DNA from: BPGX01 sp035405785
GTDB taxonomy: Bacteria > Bacteroidota > Bacteroidia > B-17B0 > Aurantibacillaceae
Length of the DNA: 64,000 nucleotides
Reading direction: 5' to 3'
Assembly (NCBI GenBank): GCA_035405785.1
Contig: DAONJS010000004.1
Span: 124,001 to 188,000 of the forward strand
The notes under the pieces are model-generated. The model was not told the DNA's origin. It searched no databases and saw only the letters and a program-made list of their open reading frames with translations. Position 1 is the stretch's first letter, and every line of letters starts with the position of its first letter. A program made the position numbers and the translations under genes. Shown one piece after another: positions 18,355 to 26,674 of the stretch.

Positions 18355-18929
18355 AATCCGGTATATTTTCTAAATAATTTAATGGCTAATGCTAATAAAA
18401 TAATGCCGAAAACTTTTTTCATAATTGCTATACCACTTATTCCAAGAATTTTTTCTAAACGATATAAGTTTCTCAAAACAATATACACAATTAAGATATT
18501 AATAACAATGGCAATTAAAATAGATAACAAACTATATTCTGCACGAATTGATAATAAAGTAGTAAGAGTACCTGTACCAGCAATTAATGGAAATGCTACA
18601 GGTATAACAGTAGCAGATTGTGGCACTTCATCACGGGTAATTCTAATGCCAAGAATCATTTCAAATGCTACAATAAAAATCAATATAGAACCTGCAATGG
18701 CAAAATCAGATATTTGAATTCCAATTAAATCTAATATAGATGTTCCTAAAAATAAGAAAACAACCATAATAAACATAGACACTAATGATGCCTTTAAAGC
18801 ATTGATTTCACCCACTCTTTGACGCAATGAAATAATTACTGGGATGGAACCAATAATATCAATGACTGCAAACAATACTGTTGTTACTTTAAAAATTTCT
18901 ACCCAATCAAAATACCAGTTATTATTCAT
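18351..18929 (-). CDS. MarC-family integral membrane protein
   Basis: 192 residues, six hydrophobic helices. MarC/UPF0056 features: FAVIDIIGSIPVIISL near the N-terminus, the repeated FAIAGSILIFIVAFEMILG, and VIPVAFPLIAGTGTLTTLLSI. Despite its name the family has no proven role in antibiotic resistance; it is probably a transporter. It overlaps the TPR gene upstream (4 nt) and DUF486 downstream (4 nt), forming a three-gene operon. Confidence 0.9.
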   Translation of the reverse strand: MNNNWYFDWVEIFKVTTVLFAVIDIIGSIPVIISLRQRVGEINALKASLVSMFIMVVFLFLGTSILDLIGIQISDFAIAGSILIFIVAFEMILGIRITRDEVPQSATVIPVAFPLIAGTGTLTTLLSIRAEYSLLSILIAIVINILIVYIVLRNLYRLEKILGISGIAIMKKVFGIILLALAIKLFRKYTGL

Positions 18930-19249
18930 ATTAATTCATTTTTAATGTTAGTGATGAGAGATTTAAATTCACTTATTTCCTTTAAATTGTTTTTTTCTAA
19001 AGCAATTTCTAATCCTTTTTTCAAATATTCTAATGCTTCTTGTTCTTTATTTTGTTCAATTAAAATAAGTCCCAATTGGTAGTAAGCAGATGTATAATTT
19101 GCATCTATTTGAACAACTTTTTTCATTTGCTGTTCTGCAAGATTCAAATTATTTTCAGAAAAATATTCTAAACCCAGTGCATAATTTAGAAATACATCAT
19201 CAGGATTTTCTTTCAATAATTCCAATATCTGATCTTTTCTATGAGACAT
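18926..19249 (-). CDS. TPR-repeat protein
   Basis: 107 residues forming about three tetratricopeptide repeats (FLNYALGLEYFSENNLNLAEQQMKKV; TSAYYQLGLILIEQNKEQEALEYLKKGLEIA). No signal peptide is visible, so it is cytoplasmic. First gene of the TPR-marC-DUF486 operon. The domain supports protein-protein interaction; a partner cannot be named. Confidence 0.85.
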   Translation of the reverse strand: MSHRKDQILELLKENPDDVFLNYALGLEYFSENNLNLAEQQMKKVVQIDANYTSAYYQLGLILIEQNKEQEALEYLKKGLEIALEKNNLKEISEFKSLITNIKNELI

Positions 19250-19359
19250 TATTTACCTCAAATAATTTTCAGGGCAAAATAAAGGAAAGAATTTTGGATA
19301 AAAAAATAACAATAGATCTCTTGTCTAAAAAACAATTTAAGTAATGGAGATATTAAAAA

Positions 19360-20286
19360 CTATAGAATTTGTGAATAGGCAGAATGAATTTTTTTAAGTA
19401 GGATATTTTTTCTGTATTCTCTTGAATAATAATCATTGTCAACAATTCTAACTTTTTTGATATTTGTTTTTACAAAATCTTCAAATGTTTGTTCTGAATT
19501 TTTTGAATAAATCCATAAAATTGGTTTGGGATCAACACTACCAAGAGCTATCCGTAAAGTTTTAGAATTATTTTCATAGGACATTGCAATAGTGAGCGAA
19601 CTAAAATCAATACTTTCTCTTTGTCTCAATTTAAAGTAGAAGAATTTTCTTTTAATTTTTGGTAAATGAAAGGAAACTACTAAATCATCATTATTCAAAT
19701 AATGTGGTTTTATACCATCTCCCGAGTATATTTTTTCAAGATCTAATAATTGAATTCCTTTTTTATTTACAATTTTTACTTTTGCATTGCAAACTAATAA
19801 AGCAGGTGAAAGGTCTGATGAATGTTTAGAAAAACAATTTTTCTTCCCTCCTGTTGCAATACATATATCACCATTGCATTTTAAGCAATTTCCTATCGAT
19901 TCTCTCCACCACTCTGATTGATTATAAAAAACGCATCTGTTTTCACAAAGAACATTTCCACCAATTGTGGCACTTTTTCTAATAACTGGAGATGCTATAC
20001 TTTTTGCAGATCCAATAAGTATTTCAAAATATTTTTTCACCACTTCGCTTTTTTCTATCTCGTATAAAGTTAATGCAGCTCCAATACTTACCTCTTCATT
20101 AGTTTCTACAATTTTTGTAAGTTCTGGTATTGATTTTACATCTATGAAAGCACTTGCTTTTACATTTTTTTGTTTAAAGTTAGGAATTAGATCAGTTCCG
20201 CCTGCAATAAATTTTGCATCAGGGTTGGTCTGTATGATTTCAAGTACCTGATTTAATGAGTGGGGATAAAAAAAATCTATTATCAT
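19360..20286 (-). CDS. hcrB: 4-hydroxybenzoyl-CoA reductase-type beta (FAD/[4Fe-4S]) subunit
   Basis: 308 residues. FAD-binding subunit of the xanthine-oxidase family: IAGGTDLIPNFK at 27-38 and ATIGGN at 106-111. The diagnostic feature is an insertion with Cys118, Cys134, Cys142 and Cys151 (plus Cys137), in the context RCVFYNQSEWWR. Relative to the Thauera aromatica beta subunit, whose extra [4Fe-4S] ligands are reported at 122, 138, 146 and 155, all four are shifted by exactly four with identical spacing. This points to reductive dehydroxylation of 4-hydroxybenzoyl-CoA with electrons fed from ferredoxin. Its start overlaps the stop of the fused alpha/gamma gene by 4 nt. Confidence 0.88.
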   Translation of the reverse strand: MIIDFFYPHSLNQVLEIIQTNPDAKFIAGGTDLIPNFKQKNVKASAFIDVKSIPELTKIVETNEEVSIGAALTLYEIEKSEVVKKYFEILIGSAKSIASPVIRKSATIGGNVLCENRCVFYNQSEWWRESIGNCLKCNGDICIATGGKKNCFSKHSSDLSPALLVCNAKVKIVNKKGIQLLDLEKIYSGDGIKPHYLNNDDLVVSFHLPKIKRKFFYFKLRQRESIDFSSLTIAMSYENNSKTLRIALGSVDPKPILWIYSKNSEQTFEDFVKTNIKKVRIVDNDYYSREYRKNILLKKIHSAYSQIL

Positions 20287-23081
20287 ATTTGCTGTAATTT
20301 AATAGTTTGATTTTTTTGAATTGCATCATATACTTTTTCAAAAGTAATAGGCAATGAATTTATTCTAACGCCAACAGCATTAAAAATTGCATTAGCCACG
20401 GCAGGAATAGAGGGGTGTAAGGCACCTTCTCCACACTCTTTTCCTCCAAAAGGACCTTCCGGATCTATGCTTTCTATTATATTAGTATGAATATCAGGGG
20501 TATCTAATGAGGTAGGTATTTTATAATCTAAAAAATTATTTGTTAGTAAATATCCATTGTGATACTTCATTTGTTCACTCATTGCTTGACCAAGTCCCAT
20601 GTGCCAGGATCCTTCTAATTGTCCTTCTACAGCCAATGGATTTATTGCCTTTCCACAGTCATGTGCTCCCCAGATATTTAATACTTTGTATTCTCCTGAA
20701 TCAGGATTTACTTTTACTTCTGCAACTACTGCTCCAAAACTATAAGAGGGACTTAAACCTGCACCTGCTCCTTTATATTTTCCGCCTAATTTTGGAGAAA
20801 TATACCAGCCACTTATTGAAATGGCACCTCTGTTTGCCAACGCAATATCAACGGCTTCCTGCCATGAACAAATTATATTTCCTTTGTTATCAATAATGCG
20901 ATTTTCAAGTATATTCAAATTTTCTTTTGGAATATCTTTTCTAATGGCAATACATTTTAAAATTTCGTCTTTCATTTTTTTAGCGGCTTCAATGGTTGCA
21001 TTACCTGCCATAAATGTTACTCTGCTTGAATAACTTCCTAAATCAACAGGAGTTAAAAGTGTATCAGCCATTACAACTTGTATATGTTCTTTATCAATAC
21101 CTAGTATTTCTGCTGCCATCATAGGAAGTATTGTATTTGTACCCTGACCAATATCACTTGCTCCAGATGTCAATAAAATTCTTCCATCAAAATCTAATTT
21201 TAAATGAACAACAGATTGAGGATATTCGTTCCAGATGATAGGCAACAAACTTCCACTAATATACCAACTGCATGCTACACCTAATCCGTGTCCAAAAGGT
21301 AATTTTCCGTATCTTTCTTTCCATTTGGATTGCTCCATTACCGCATGTAATGCTTCTTTTAGTCCATTGCTTGTAATTCTGAATTCGCCGAGAGTAGTTG
21401 TATTAGGAGGAAGTAAATTTTTTAATCTAAATTCAATAGGGTCCATTTTTAATTCATGAGCAATTTCATCTATTACACACTCTGCAACAAATCTTGGGTT
21501 AACCCCCCCATGACCTCGCATAGCCCCACATTGAGGTTTATTAGTATATACTCTTGTAGATTTATATCCGTAGTATTCGGTTTTATAGGGACCTTGCAAT
21601 AATGAACCATTGTAATAAGTTGTAACTACTCCAAAACTTCCATAAGCACCTCCATCAATATACATTTCTCCGCCTATGTGTTTAATTTGTCCATCATTAT
21701 TTGCGCCTATAGTTATTTTAATTTTTGATGGATGACGACCATGGTTTGTTAAAAAAACTTCTTCTCTTGAAAGACGAACTTTCACAGGTCTTTTAGTTTT
21801 AATGGCTATGTAACTGGCTATTATTTCATGAGGGAAAGGATCGCTTTTTCCGCCAAAACCACCGCCTACATAGGGCTTAATTACTCTAATTTTATGCAGC
21901 GGTATATGCAGCACTTTAGACAATGCACGATGTAAATAATGTGGTACTTGTGTTGCAGTAACAATTGATAAACCGTTTTCGTCATACCATGCAGTGCAAG
22001 CGTGAGGTTCTGTGAATCCATGGTTAATCCCTTCAAAAGTAACTTCCATTGATTTTAAAATATCAGATTTCTTTAATGTATTTTCTCTGTCTCCAATTCG
22101 TATTTCGGCTGTTTTATGGATGTTACATTTGTATTTTTCAGAAAAGGGATGAATAAAAGTTGATGTTTCTGATAAAGAATCTTCTATGCTTAAAAATGCA
22201 GGTAGTTGTTCATACTCTACTTTTATAAATTGTAATGCATGTTCTGCAATTTCTTCACTTTCTGCGGCTACAGCGGCAACTATCTCACCAACATATCTTA
22301 CTTTTTCTATTGCCATTGCTGTTTCATCTTGCGATATTGGCAATACTCCGAATGTTTCTTTAAGTTCATTACCAATAGCAATGTATTTTACACCATCAAT
22401 TTTTAATGCTTCACTATAATCAATTGATTTTATCAATGCGTGAGGATAAGGACTTCGTAAAAATTTACAATACAATGTGTTTTTAAAAACATAGTCATCT
22501 GCATAGTCGGCAGTACCTTTGGCTTTTTTTTCTGCTTCAATGTAAGGTTCTGGTTTCCCAATAATTTTTAAATTCTGATTTTCTTTTTTTGAAAGAGAAA
22601 CAATTTGAGCATTTTTTTCTCTTTTTATATTAGCATATTCAGCTATGGCATCAATAATTTTTTTGTAACCTGTGCATCTGCATAAGTTTCCAGATATAGA
22701 TTCTTTTATTTGATCTATACTGCATTTTGGATTTTCTTTTACAAAAGCGAGGGCAGTCATAATCATACCCGGTGTGCAAAATCCACATTGAATAGCACCG
22801 TGTTTTACAAAAAGTTCTTGTAATTTTGAACCTTCCTGTAATTCAGAAATACCTTCAATGGTAGTAATTTTTTTACCAATGACATTTAATGTTAGTGTTA
22901 TACAAGATAATACAGGAACATTATCTACCCAAACTGTACATGCACCACAGCTTCCCTGATCGCACCCAGTTTTAGTTCCTTTTAATAATAATCTTTCTCG
23001 TAATGTATAACTTAACATTTCATCTTCTTTAACTACTAATTCATAGTTTTTGTTGTTGATATTTAAACAAATATGTTTCAT
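20283..23081 (-). CDS. 4-hydroxybenzoyl-CoA reductase-type fused gamma-alpha subunit (2x[2Fe-2S] + Mo)
   Basis: 932 residues. Residues 1-~155 form the small FeS subunit: plant-type [2Fe-2S] CDQGSCGAC..C near 39-60, then a CGFC..CRC cluster near 98-135. Residues ~175-932 form the molybdopterin subunit: GGGFGGK, the AMRGHGG loop, GQGTNTILPMMAAEILGI, and the C-terminal GGKECGEGALHPSIPA with the active-site Glu. In Thauera these are separate subunits (HcrC, HcrA), so this is a natural fusion in the order gamma-alpha. With hcrB and the adjacent cofactor genes it should build a complete cytoplasmic enzyme converting 4-hydroxybenzoyl-CoA to benzoyl-CoA. The alternative, a xanthine/aldehyde dehydrogenase, is made unlikely by the HcrB partner. 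Confidence 0.85.
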   Translation of the reverse strand: MKHICLNINNKNYELVVKEDEMLSYTLRERLLLKGTKTGCDQGSCGACTVWVDNVPVLSCITLTLNVIGKKITTIEGISELQEGSKLQELFVKHGAIQCGFCTPGMIMTALAFVKENPKCSIDQIKESISGNLCRCTGYKKIIDAIAEYANIKREKNAQIVSLSKKENQNLKIIGKPEPYIEAEKKAKGTADYADDYVFKNTLYCKFLRSPYPHALIKSIDYSEALKIDGVKYIAIGNELKETFGVLPISQDETAMAIEKVRYVGEIVAAVAAESEEIAEHALQFIKVEYEQLPAFLSIEDSLSETSTFIHPFSEKYKCNIHKTAEIRIGDRENTLKKSDILKSMEVTFEGINHGFTEPHACTAWYDENGLSIVTATQVPHYLHRALSKVLHIPLHKIRVIKPYVGGGFGGKSDPFPHEIIASYIAIKTKRPVKVRLSREEVFLTNHGRHPSKIKITIGANNDGQIKHIGGEMYIDGGAYGSFGVVTTYYNGSLLQGPYKTEYYGYKSTRVYTNKPQCGAMRGHGGVNPRFVAECVIDEIAHELKMDPIEFRLKNLLPPNTTTLGEFRITSNGLKEALHAVMEQSKWKERYGKLPFGHGLGVACSWYISGSLLPIIWNEYPQSVVHLKLDFDGRILLTSGASDIGQGTNTILPMMAAEILGIDKEHIQVVMADTLLTPVDLGSYSSRVTFMAGNATIEAAKKMKDEILKCIAIRKDIPKENLNILENRIIDNKGNIICSWQEAVDIALANRGAISISGWYISPKLGGKYKGAGAGLSPSYSFGAVVAEVKVNPDSGEYKVLNIWGAHDCGKAINPLAVEGQLEGSWHMGLGQAMSEQMKYHNGYLLTNNFLDYKIPTSLDTPDIHTNIIESIDPEGPFGGKECGEGALHPSIPAVANAIFNAVGVRINSLPITFEKVYDAIQKNQTIKLQQI

Positions 23082-23148
23082 CTGATTTACTTTTTTAATT
23101 TTTTAAAACTCTACTTTATCTAGCATTTATGTATTTTTTTTCGTTATT

Positions 23149-23156
23149 CAAAGATA
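23149..23156 (-). promoter_or_regulatory. -7 promoter element (TATCTTTG) of the hcr fusion-hcrB pair
   Basis: Exact TAnnTTTG match on the minus strand in the 98-nt gap between the SDR gene and the reductase fusion; about 67 nt before its ATG. It allows the reductase genes to be transcribed apart from the upstream cofactor genes. Confidence 0.5.
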
Positions 23157-23179
23157 TATTGTTTCTCCTGTGTAATTTT

Positions 23180-23890
23180 TTATATTCCTTGTCCGATAGA
23201 ACGTCCGCCATCTACATAAATTAGTTGTCCATTTATAAATTGTGTGTTTTCATTTAATAAAAATGAAACAACATTGGCTACATCATCAGGGTTTCCTATA
23301 TTATTTTGAGGTTGTAAATTCAGTAATTTTTGAAAGACCTCATTGGGTAAGGATTTAGTCAGTTCTGTTTCTATTAATCCAGGAGCGACTACATTTACAG
23401 ATACATTATATTTCCCTAATTCTAATGCTAAAGATCTGCTTAACCCAATTATTCCTGCCTTAGATGCACTATAATTTGTTTGTCCCGGATTGCCTAACCA
23501 TGCCCGAGATGAGATATTGACAATTCTTCCGTAATTTTGATTTCGCATAATTTTCGCAGATTCTCTGCACATCAGCCAGGTTCCTTTTAAATTAATATTT
23601 ATAACTTTTTCAAATTCATCTACGCTCATTTTCCATATTACTTTATCACTTATTATTCCTGCATTATTTACAACTCCATAGATGTGTTTGTATTTGCTAA
23701 TTACCTTTTCAAAACTTTGAATTACATCTTCTTCCTTTGAAATATCGCATTTAATAAAGTCCGCTTTATCATTAGATGAATTTGAAATATCAAATATAAT
23801 AACAGTATATCCTTCATTAATTAATTTTTGTACAATGGCATTTCCAATTCCTTTTGAACCGCCGGTAACTATGACATTTTTTGATAACAT
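23180..23890 (-). CDS. Short-chain dehydrogenase/reductase (FabG-like)
   Basis: 236 residues. NAD(P)-binding TGGSKGIG at 10-17, NNAG at ~85, and the catalytic Ser-Tyr-Lys set in NISSRAWLGNPGQTNYSASKAG. The C-terminal YVDGGRSIGQGI is typical of FabG-type enzymes. Location inside the molybdoenzyme operon suggests an alcohol or 3-hydroxyacyl-CoA dehydrogenase in the aromatic pathway, but the substrate cannot be read from sequence. It overlaps xdhC by 22 nt. Confidence 0.85.
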   Translation of the reverse strand: MLSKNVIVTGGSKGIGNAIVQKLINEGYTVIIFDISNSSNDKADFIKCDISKEEDVIQSFEKVISKYKHIYGVVNNAGIISDKVIWKMSVDEFEKVININLKGTWLMCRESAKIMRNQNYGRIVNISSRAWLGNPGQTNYSASKAGIIGLSRSLALELGKYNVSVNVVAPGLIETELTKSLPNEVFQKLLNLQPQNNIGNPDDVANVVSFLLNENTQFINGQLIYVDGGRSIGQGI

Positions 23891-24714
23891 AAATTTAAAT
23901 TTTCATTTAACTCTTGTTCGCTAAGTTTTGGATGATTATTAGATTTATGACTATTCTTTACTTCAATAATTTTTGCTAAAATTGAAATTGCAATTTCAAA
24001 TGGATTTTGTGCATTAATATTTAAACCAATTGGCATATCAATTTTTTCAATAAATTCTTCAGATACATTGTTTTCTATAAGATATTTTTTAGTGAAAAAA
24101 ACTTTTCTTTTACTACCTATCATTCCAATATACTTAAAGGGTTTATTTACTGCTTTGAGTAAAATACTTCTATCTAACTGATGGTCATAAGTACAGATTA
24201 TACAAAATATATTAGTGTAATTACCATCATATTCTTCAACAAAATGTTCTAATTTTTCTGAGTAGATTAAATGTAATTGTTCGTTATTAATATTGGTTGA
24301 TGCTTGCTGCAGAATATCATTTCTATTATCAATTAAAAAAACATCAAATTTATCAATTAAAGCAATTTTAGCTAAAGATGTTCCAACATGACCTGCTCCA
24401 AAAATTAGTAATTTATTTGAATCTGTAATTATATCAACAAATACCCAAACAGTGCCACCACAACACATTTGATGGTCTTTTGTTAGATGGTGAGTAAATA
24501 ATTGGCATTCTTGTTTTTGAATGCATTTTACTGCATCCTCTATTACTTTCTTTTCAAACGCTCCTCCGCCCAATGTTCCAATTATTGATTTATTTGGTAA
24601 AACAATCATTTTAGCACCAGATTTTAATGGTGTAGAACCTTTGGTTTGAACAATGGTACAAATAGCAATGCAATTATATTTTTTAAGATAATCTTTGATA
24701 TTATTCAATTCCAT
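23869..24714 (-). CDS. xdhC: XdhC/CoxI-family molybdoenzyme maturation protein
   Basis: 281 residues. N-terminal XdhC_CoxI domain with TIVQTKGSTPLKSGAKM and GTLGGGAFE, a central QMCCGG motif, then a Rossmann domain beginning LLIFGAGHVGTSLAKIA. XdhC proteins bind molybdenum cofactor, help its sulfuration, and insert it into xanthine-oxidase-family enzymes. Placement beside a MocA-like gene and upstream of the hcr genes indicates dedicated maturation of the 4-hydroxybenzoyl-CoA reductase. 12 nt separate it from the mocA-like gene. Confidence 0.9.
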   Translation of the reverse strand: MELNNIKDYLKKYNCIAICTIVQTKGSTPLKSGAKMIVLPNKSIIGTLGGGAFEKKVIEDAVKCIQKQECQLFTHHLTKDHQMCCGGTVWVFVDIITDSNKLLIFGAGHVGTSLAKIALIDKFDVFLIDNRNDILQQASTNINNEQLHLIYSEKLEHFVEEYDGNYTNIFCIICTYDHQLDRSILLKAVNKPFKYIGMIGSKRKVFFTKKYLIENNVSEEFIEKIDMPIGLNINAQNPFEIAISILAKIIEVKNSHKSNNHPKLSEQELNENLNLCYQKMS

Positions 24715-24726
24715 TTTTCTTACTTT

Positions 24727-25329
24727 TCAGTTGGCTTTCATTTTTTCCATTTTAAAATACTTTTGATAATCTTCTGGTGTATTAATATTTGCAAGAATTT
24801 TATCATCTAAAACAGGAATTTTTATGCATTGATATTTGTTTAAAAAATATGATAAAGAATCTAATTTAGATGATAAATAATGATAAATAAACTCATCTTT
24901 TAAATGTTTTCCAAGTAATATGGGATGCCCACCTTTGTTTTGAAAGATGGGTTTTACATATGAATTATTATCTGAACTTTGAATCATTTGCAATAATAGA
25001 TTCTTTGAAACAAATGGATTATCAATATTTTGAATAAAATTAAAATTCTCATTACTTCTTAGTAATCCTAAATACAATGAATATAATTTTTCTTTTTCTG
25101 GAGAGTGATTAAAAACGGGAATTACATCATCGTTATTAAGAATATGAGATGATTTTATTGTCTTATAATTTTCAACGCTTAATACAACATATATTTTTGA
25201 ATTTATACTTTTGTATACATTGATAAGATGTTCTATAAATGTCTGATTATTAGCAAACAGGAGATGCATTTTTGGAGTATGCATTCGAGATGAATTTCCT
25301 GCACATAAAATAATTGTTCCTATTTTCAT
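24727..25329 (-). CDS. MocA/MobA-like molybdenum cofactor nucleotidyltransferase
   Basis: 200 residues. NTP-transferase fold: IILCAGNSSRMHTPKMHL (the LAAGxSxRMGxxK nucleotide motif, here slightly divergent), FIQNIDNPFV in the position of the metal-binding D, GGHPILL, and C-terminal NINTPEDYQKYF. MocA adds CMP to molybdopterin to make the cytosine dinucleotide cofactor, which 4-hydroxybenzoyl-CoA reductase is known to carry. First gene of the minus-strand operon. MobA (GMP) specificity is possible but fits the XdhC/HCR context less well. Confidence 0.8.
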   Translation of the reverse strand: MKIGTIILCAGNSSRMHTPKMHLLFANNQTFIEHLINVYKSINSKIYVVLSVENYKTIKSSHILNNDDVIPVFNHSPEKEKLYSLYLGLLRSNENFNFIQNIDNPFVSKNLLLQMIQSSDNNSYVKPIFQNKGGHPILLGKHLKDEFIYHYLSSKLDSLSYFLNKYQCIKIPVLDDKILANINTPEDYQKYFKMEKMKAN

Positions 25330-25386
25330 AGCAGGACAAGAATAAATAAAACATTAAACTACAAAAATGCTTTTTAAATTATTATT

Positions 25387-25426
25387 ATATGCTTTAAAAC
25401 ATATAATTATATTTCGTAAAGCATAT
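25387..25426. promoter_or_regulatory. 40-bp near-perfect palindrome between the divergent hcr and bcr operons (putative operator)
   Basis: Arms ATATGCTTTA (25387-25396) and TAAAGCATAT (25417-25426) are perfect inverted repeats, and the centre ATATAATTATAT (25401-25412) is a perfect palindrome on the same axis (25406.5). Overall 17 of 20 base pairs match. It lies 20 bp upstream of the bcrC -7 element and about 57 bp upstream of the mocA-like start, so one dimeric or tetrameric regulator could control both operons. No matching regulator is identified. Confidence 0.6.
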
Positions 25427-25446
25427 TTAATCTATATCTGATAGCA

Positions 25447-25454
25447 TAACTTTG
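25447..25454 (+). promoter_or_regulatory. -7 promoter element (TAACTTTG) of the bcr operon
   Basis: Exact TAnnTTTG match ending 24 nt before the bcrC ATG; directly preceded by the 40-bp palindrome. Confidence 0.6.
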
Positions 25455-25478
25455 CCCCATCACTAAACAATTACATCA

Positions 25479-26651
25479 ATGGAAAAATTAAATCAAATAA
25501 TTCAAACTTGTGCAGCAATAGCATACGATATAAATTATACCTATTCTAAAAATTGGAAATCTAAAAGTAAAGATAGGGTTTTAGTTGGACATTTTCCAAT
25601 TTATTTTCCAAGAGAAATTGTGTGGGCATGTAATGGATTAGCAATAGGAATTTTAGGTGGTAATGATTACAAAGAAGTGGTGAAAGGAGATGCTTATTAC
25701 CAATCTTATATTTGTCATATACCACGCAGTATAATTGACTTGGCATTAGACGGACATTTTAATGGTATAGATGGATTTGTATTTTCTTCTATATGCGATG
25801 TGATGAGAAATTTATCAGGTGTATTTCAAATTCATAATATTGGAAAGTTTTCAAAGTATTTAGATTATCCACAAAATTTCAAAAAAGAAATTGGAGGAGA
25901 ATTTTTAAAAAGAGAATTAGAAGATATTATTCAAAAAATAACTGCCATTAATGGAATTCGTCCTGATATTAAATCCTTAAATAATGCTATTAAATTATAC
26001 AATTACAATCGTTCTCTTCTTTTTGAAATTTACGATATTCGTCAAAAATATCCATGGCGATTAGAAGCTCATGAATTATACACGATAATAAGAGCAGGAC
26101 TTTACATGCCAGTTGATGAACATAACAAGATATTAGAAAATGTTATAGAAGAAATTCAAAAAGATAGAAATCAACCCGTTGATAAAGTTCGTGTGATAGT
26201 ATGGGGAGCGTTTTGTGAACAATTACCAATCAACTTAATTAAATCAATTGAATTAGCAGGATGTTTTGTAGTAGATGATGATTTTCTATTAGGTTCTAGA
26301 TGGATACTAGGAAAAATTGAAGACAATACAGATGACCCATTAGGAGCAATTGTAGAAGCATATCTTCAAAAGAGTATTTTTTCTACATCTGTTTATGATG
26401 TCAATAATCCAAAAGAAAAAAGATTGGTTGAATTAGCCAAAAAGAGAAATGCAGATGGAGTTATTTTTGTAGCTCCAAGTTTTTGTGACCCTGCATTGTT
26501 AGATATTCCGCTTTGTCAAAAAGAATGTGAGAAAAATAATATCCGTTTTGTGTTCTTTCAATACAGTGAAAACACAGGACAATTTAAGCCAATAAAAGAA
26601 CAAATTGGCGCCTTTGCCGACTCTATTAAACTTTGGGAAGGTGTGTCTTAA
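25479..26651 (+). CDS. bcrC: Benzoyl-CoA reductase subunit C (class I)
   Basis: 390 residues, close to the ~386 of known BcrC/BadD. One of two catalytic subunits of ATP-dependent benzoyl-CoA reductase, which together bind a [4Fe-4S] cluster and the substrate and reduce the ring to cyclohexa-1,5-diene-1-carbonyl-CoA. Seen: HFPIYFPREIVWACNGL, CHIPRSIIDLALDG, FSSICDVMRNLSGVFQIHN and KEIGGEFLKRELEDI, all characteristic of BcrC rather than 2-hydroxyglutaryl-CoA dehydratase. First of a bcrCBAD block, gene spacings 23, 11 and 5 nt. It sits behind a clear promoter and palindrome. Oxygen-sensitive enzyme; expression is expected to be anaerobic and substrate-induced. Confidence 0.92.
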   Translation: MEKLNQIIQTCAAIAYDINYTYSKNWKSKSKDRVLVGHFPIYFPREIVWACNGLAIGILGGNDYKEVVKGDAYYQSYICHIPRSIIDLALDGHFNGIDGFVFSSICDVMRNLSGVFQIHNIGKFSKYLDYPQNFKKEIGGEFLKRELEDIIQKITAINGIRPDIKSLNNAIKLYNYNRSLLFEIYDIRQKYPWRLEAHELYTIIRAGLYMPVDEHNKILENVIEEIQKDRNQPVDKVRVIVWGAFCEQLPINLIKSIELAGCFVVDDDFLLGSRWILGKIEDNTDDPLGAIVEAYLQKSIFSTSVYDVNNPKEKRLVELAKKRNADGVIFVAPSFCDPALLDIPLCQKECEKNNIRFVFFQYSENTGQFKPIKEQIGAFADSIKLWEGVS

Positions 26652-26674
26652 TAAAATTTAAAAATTAATTTACT

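Noticed and set aside
18382..18717. Plus-strand 111-codon open frame
   Set aside because: Antisense to marC, whose protein sequence is clearly conserved.
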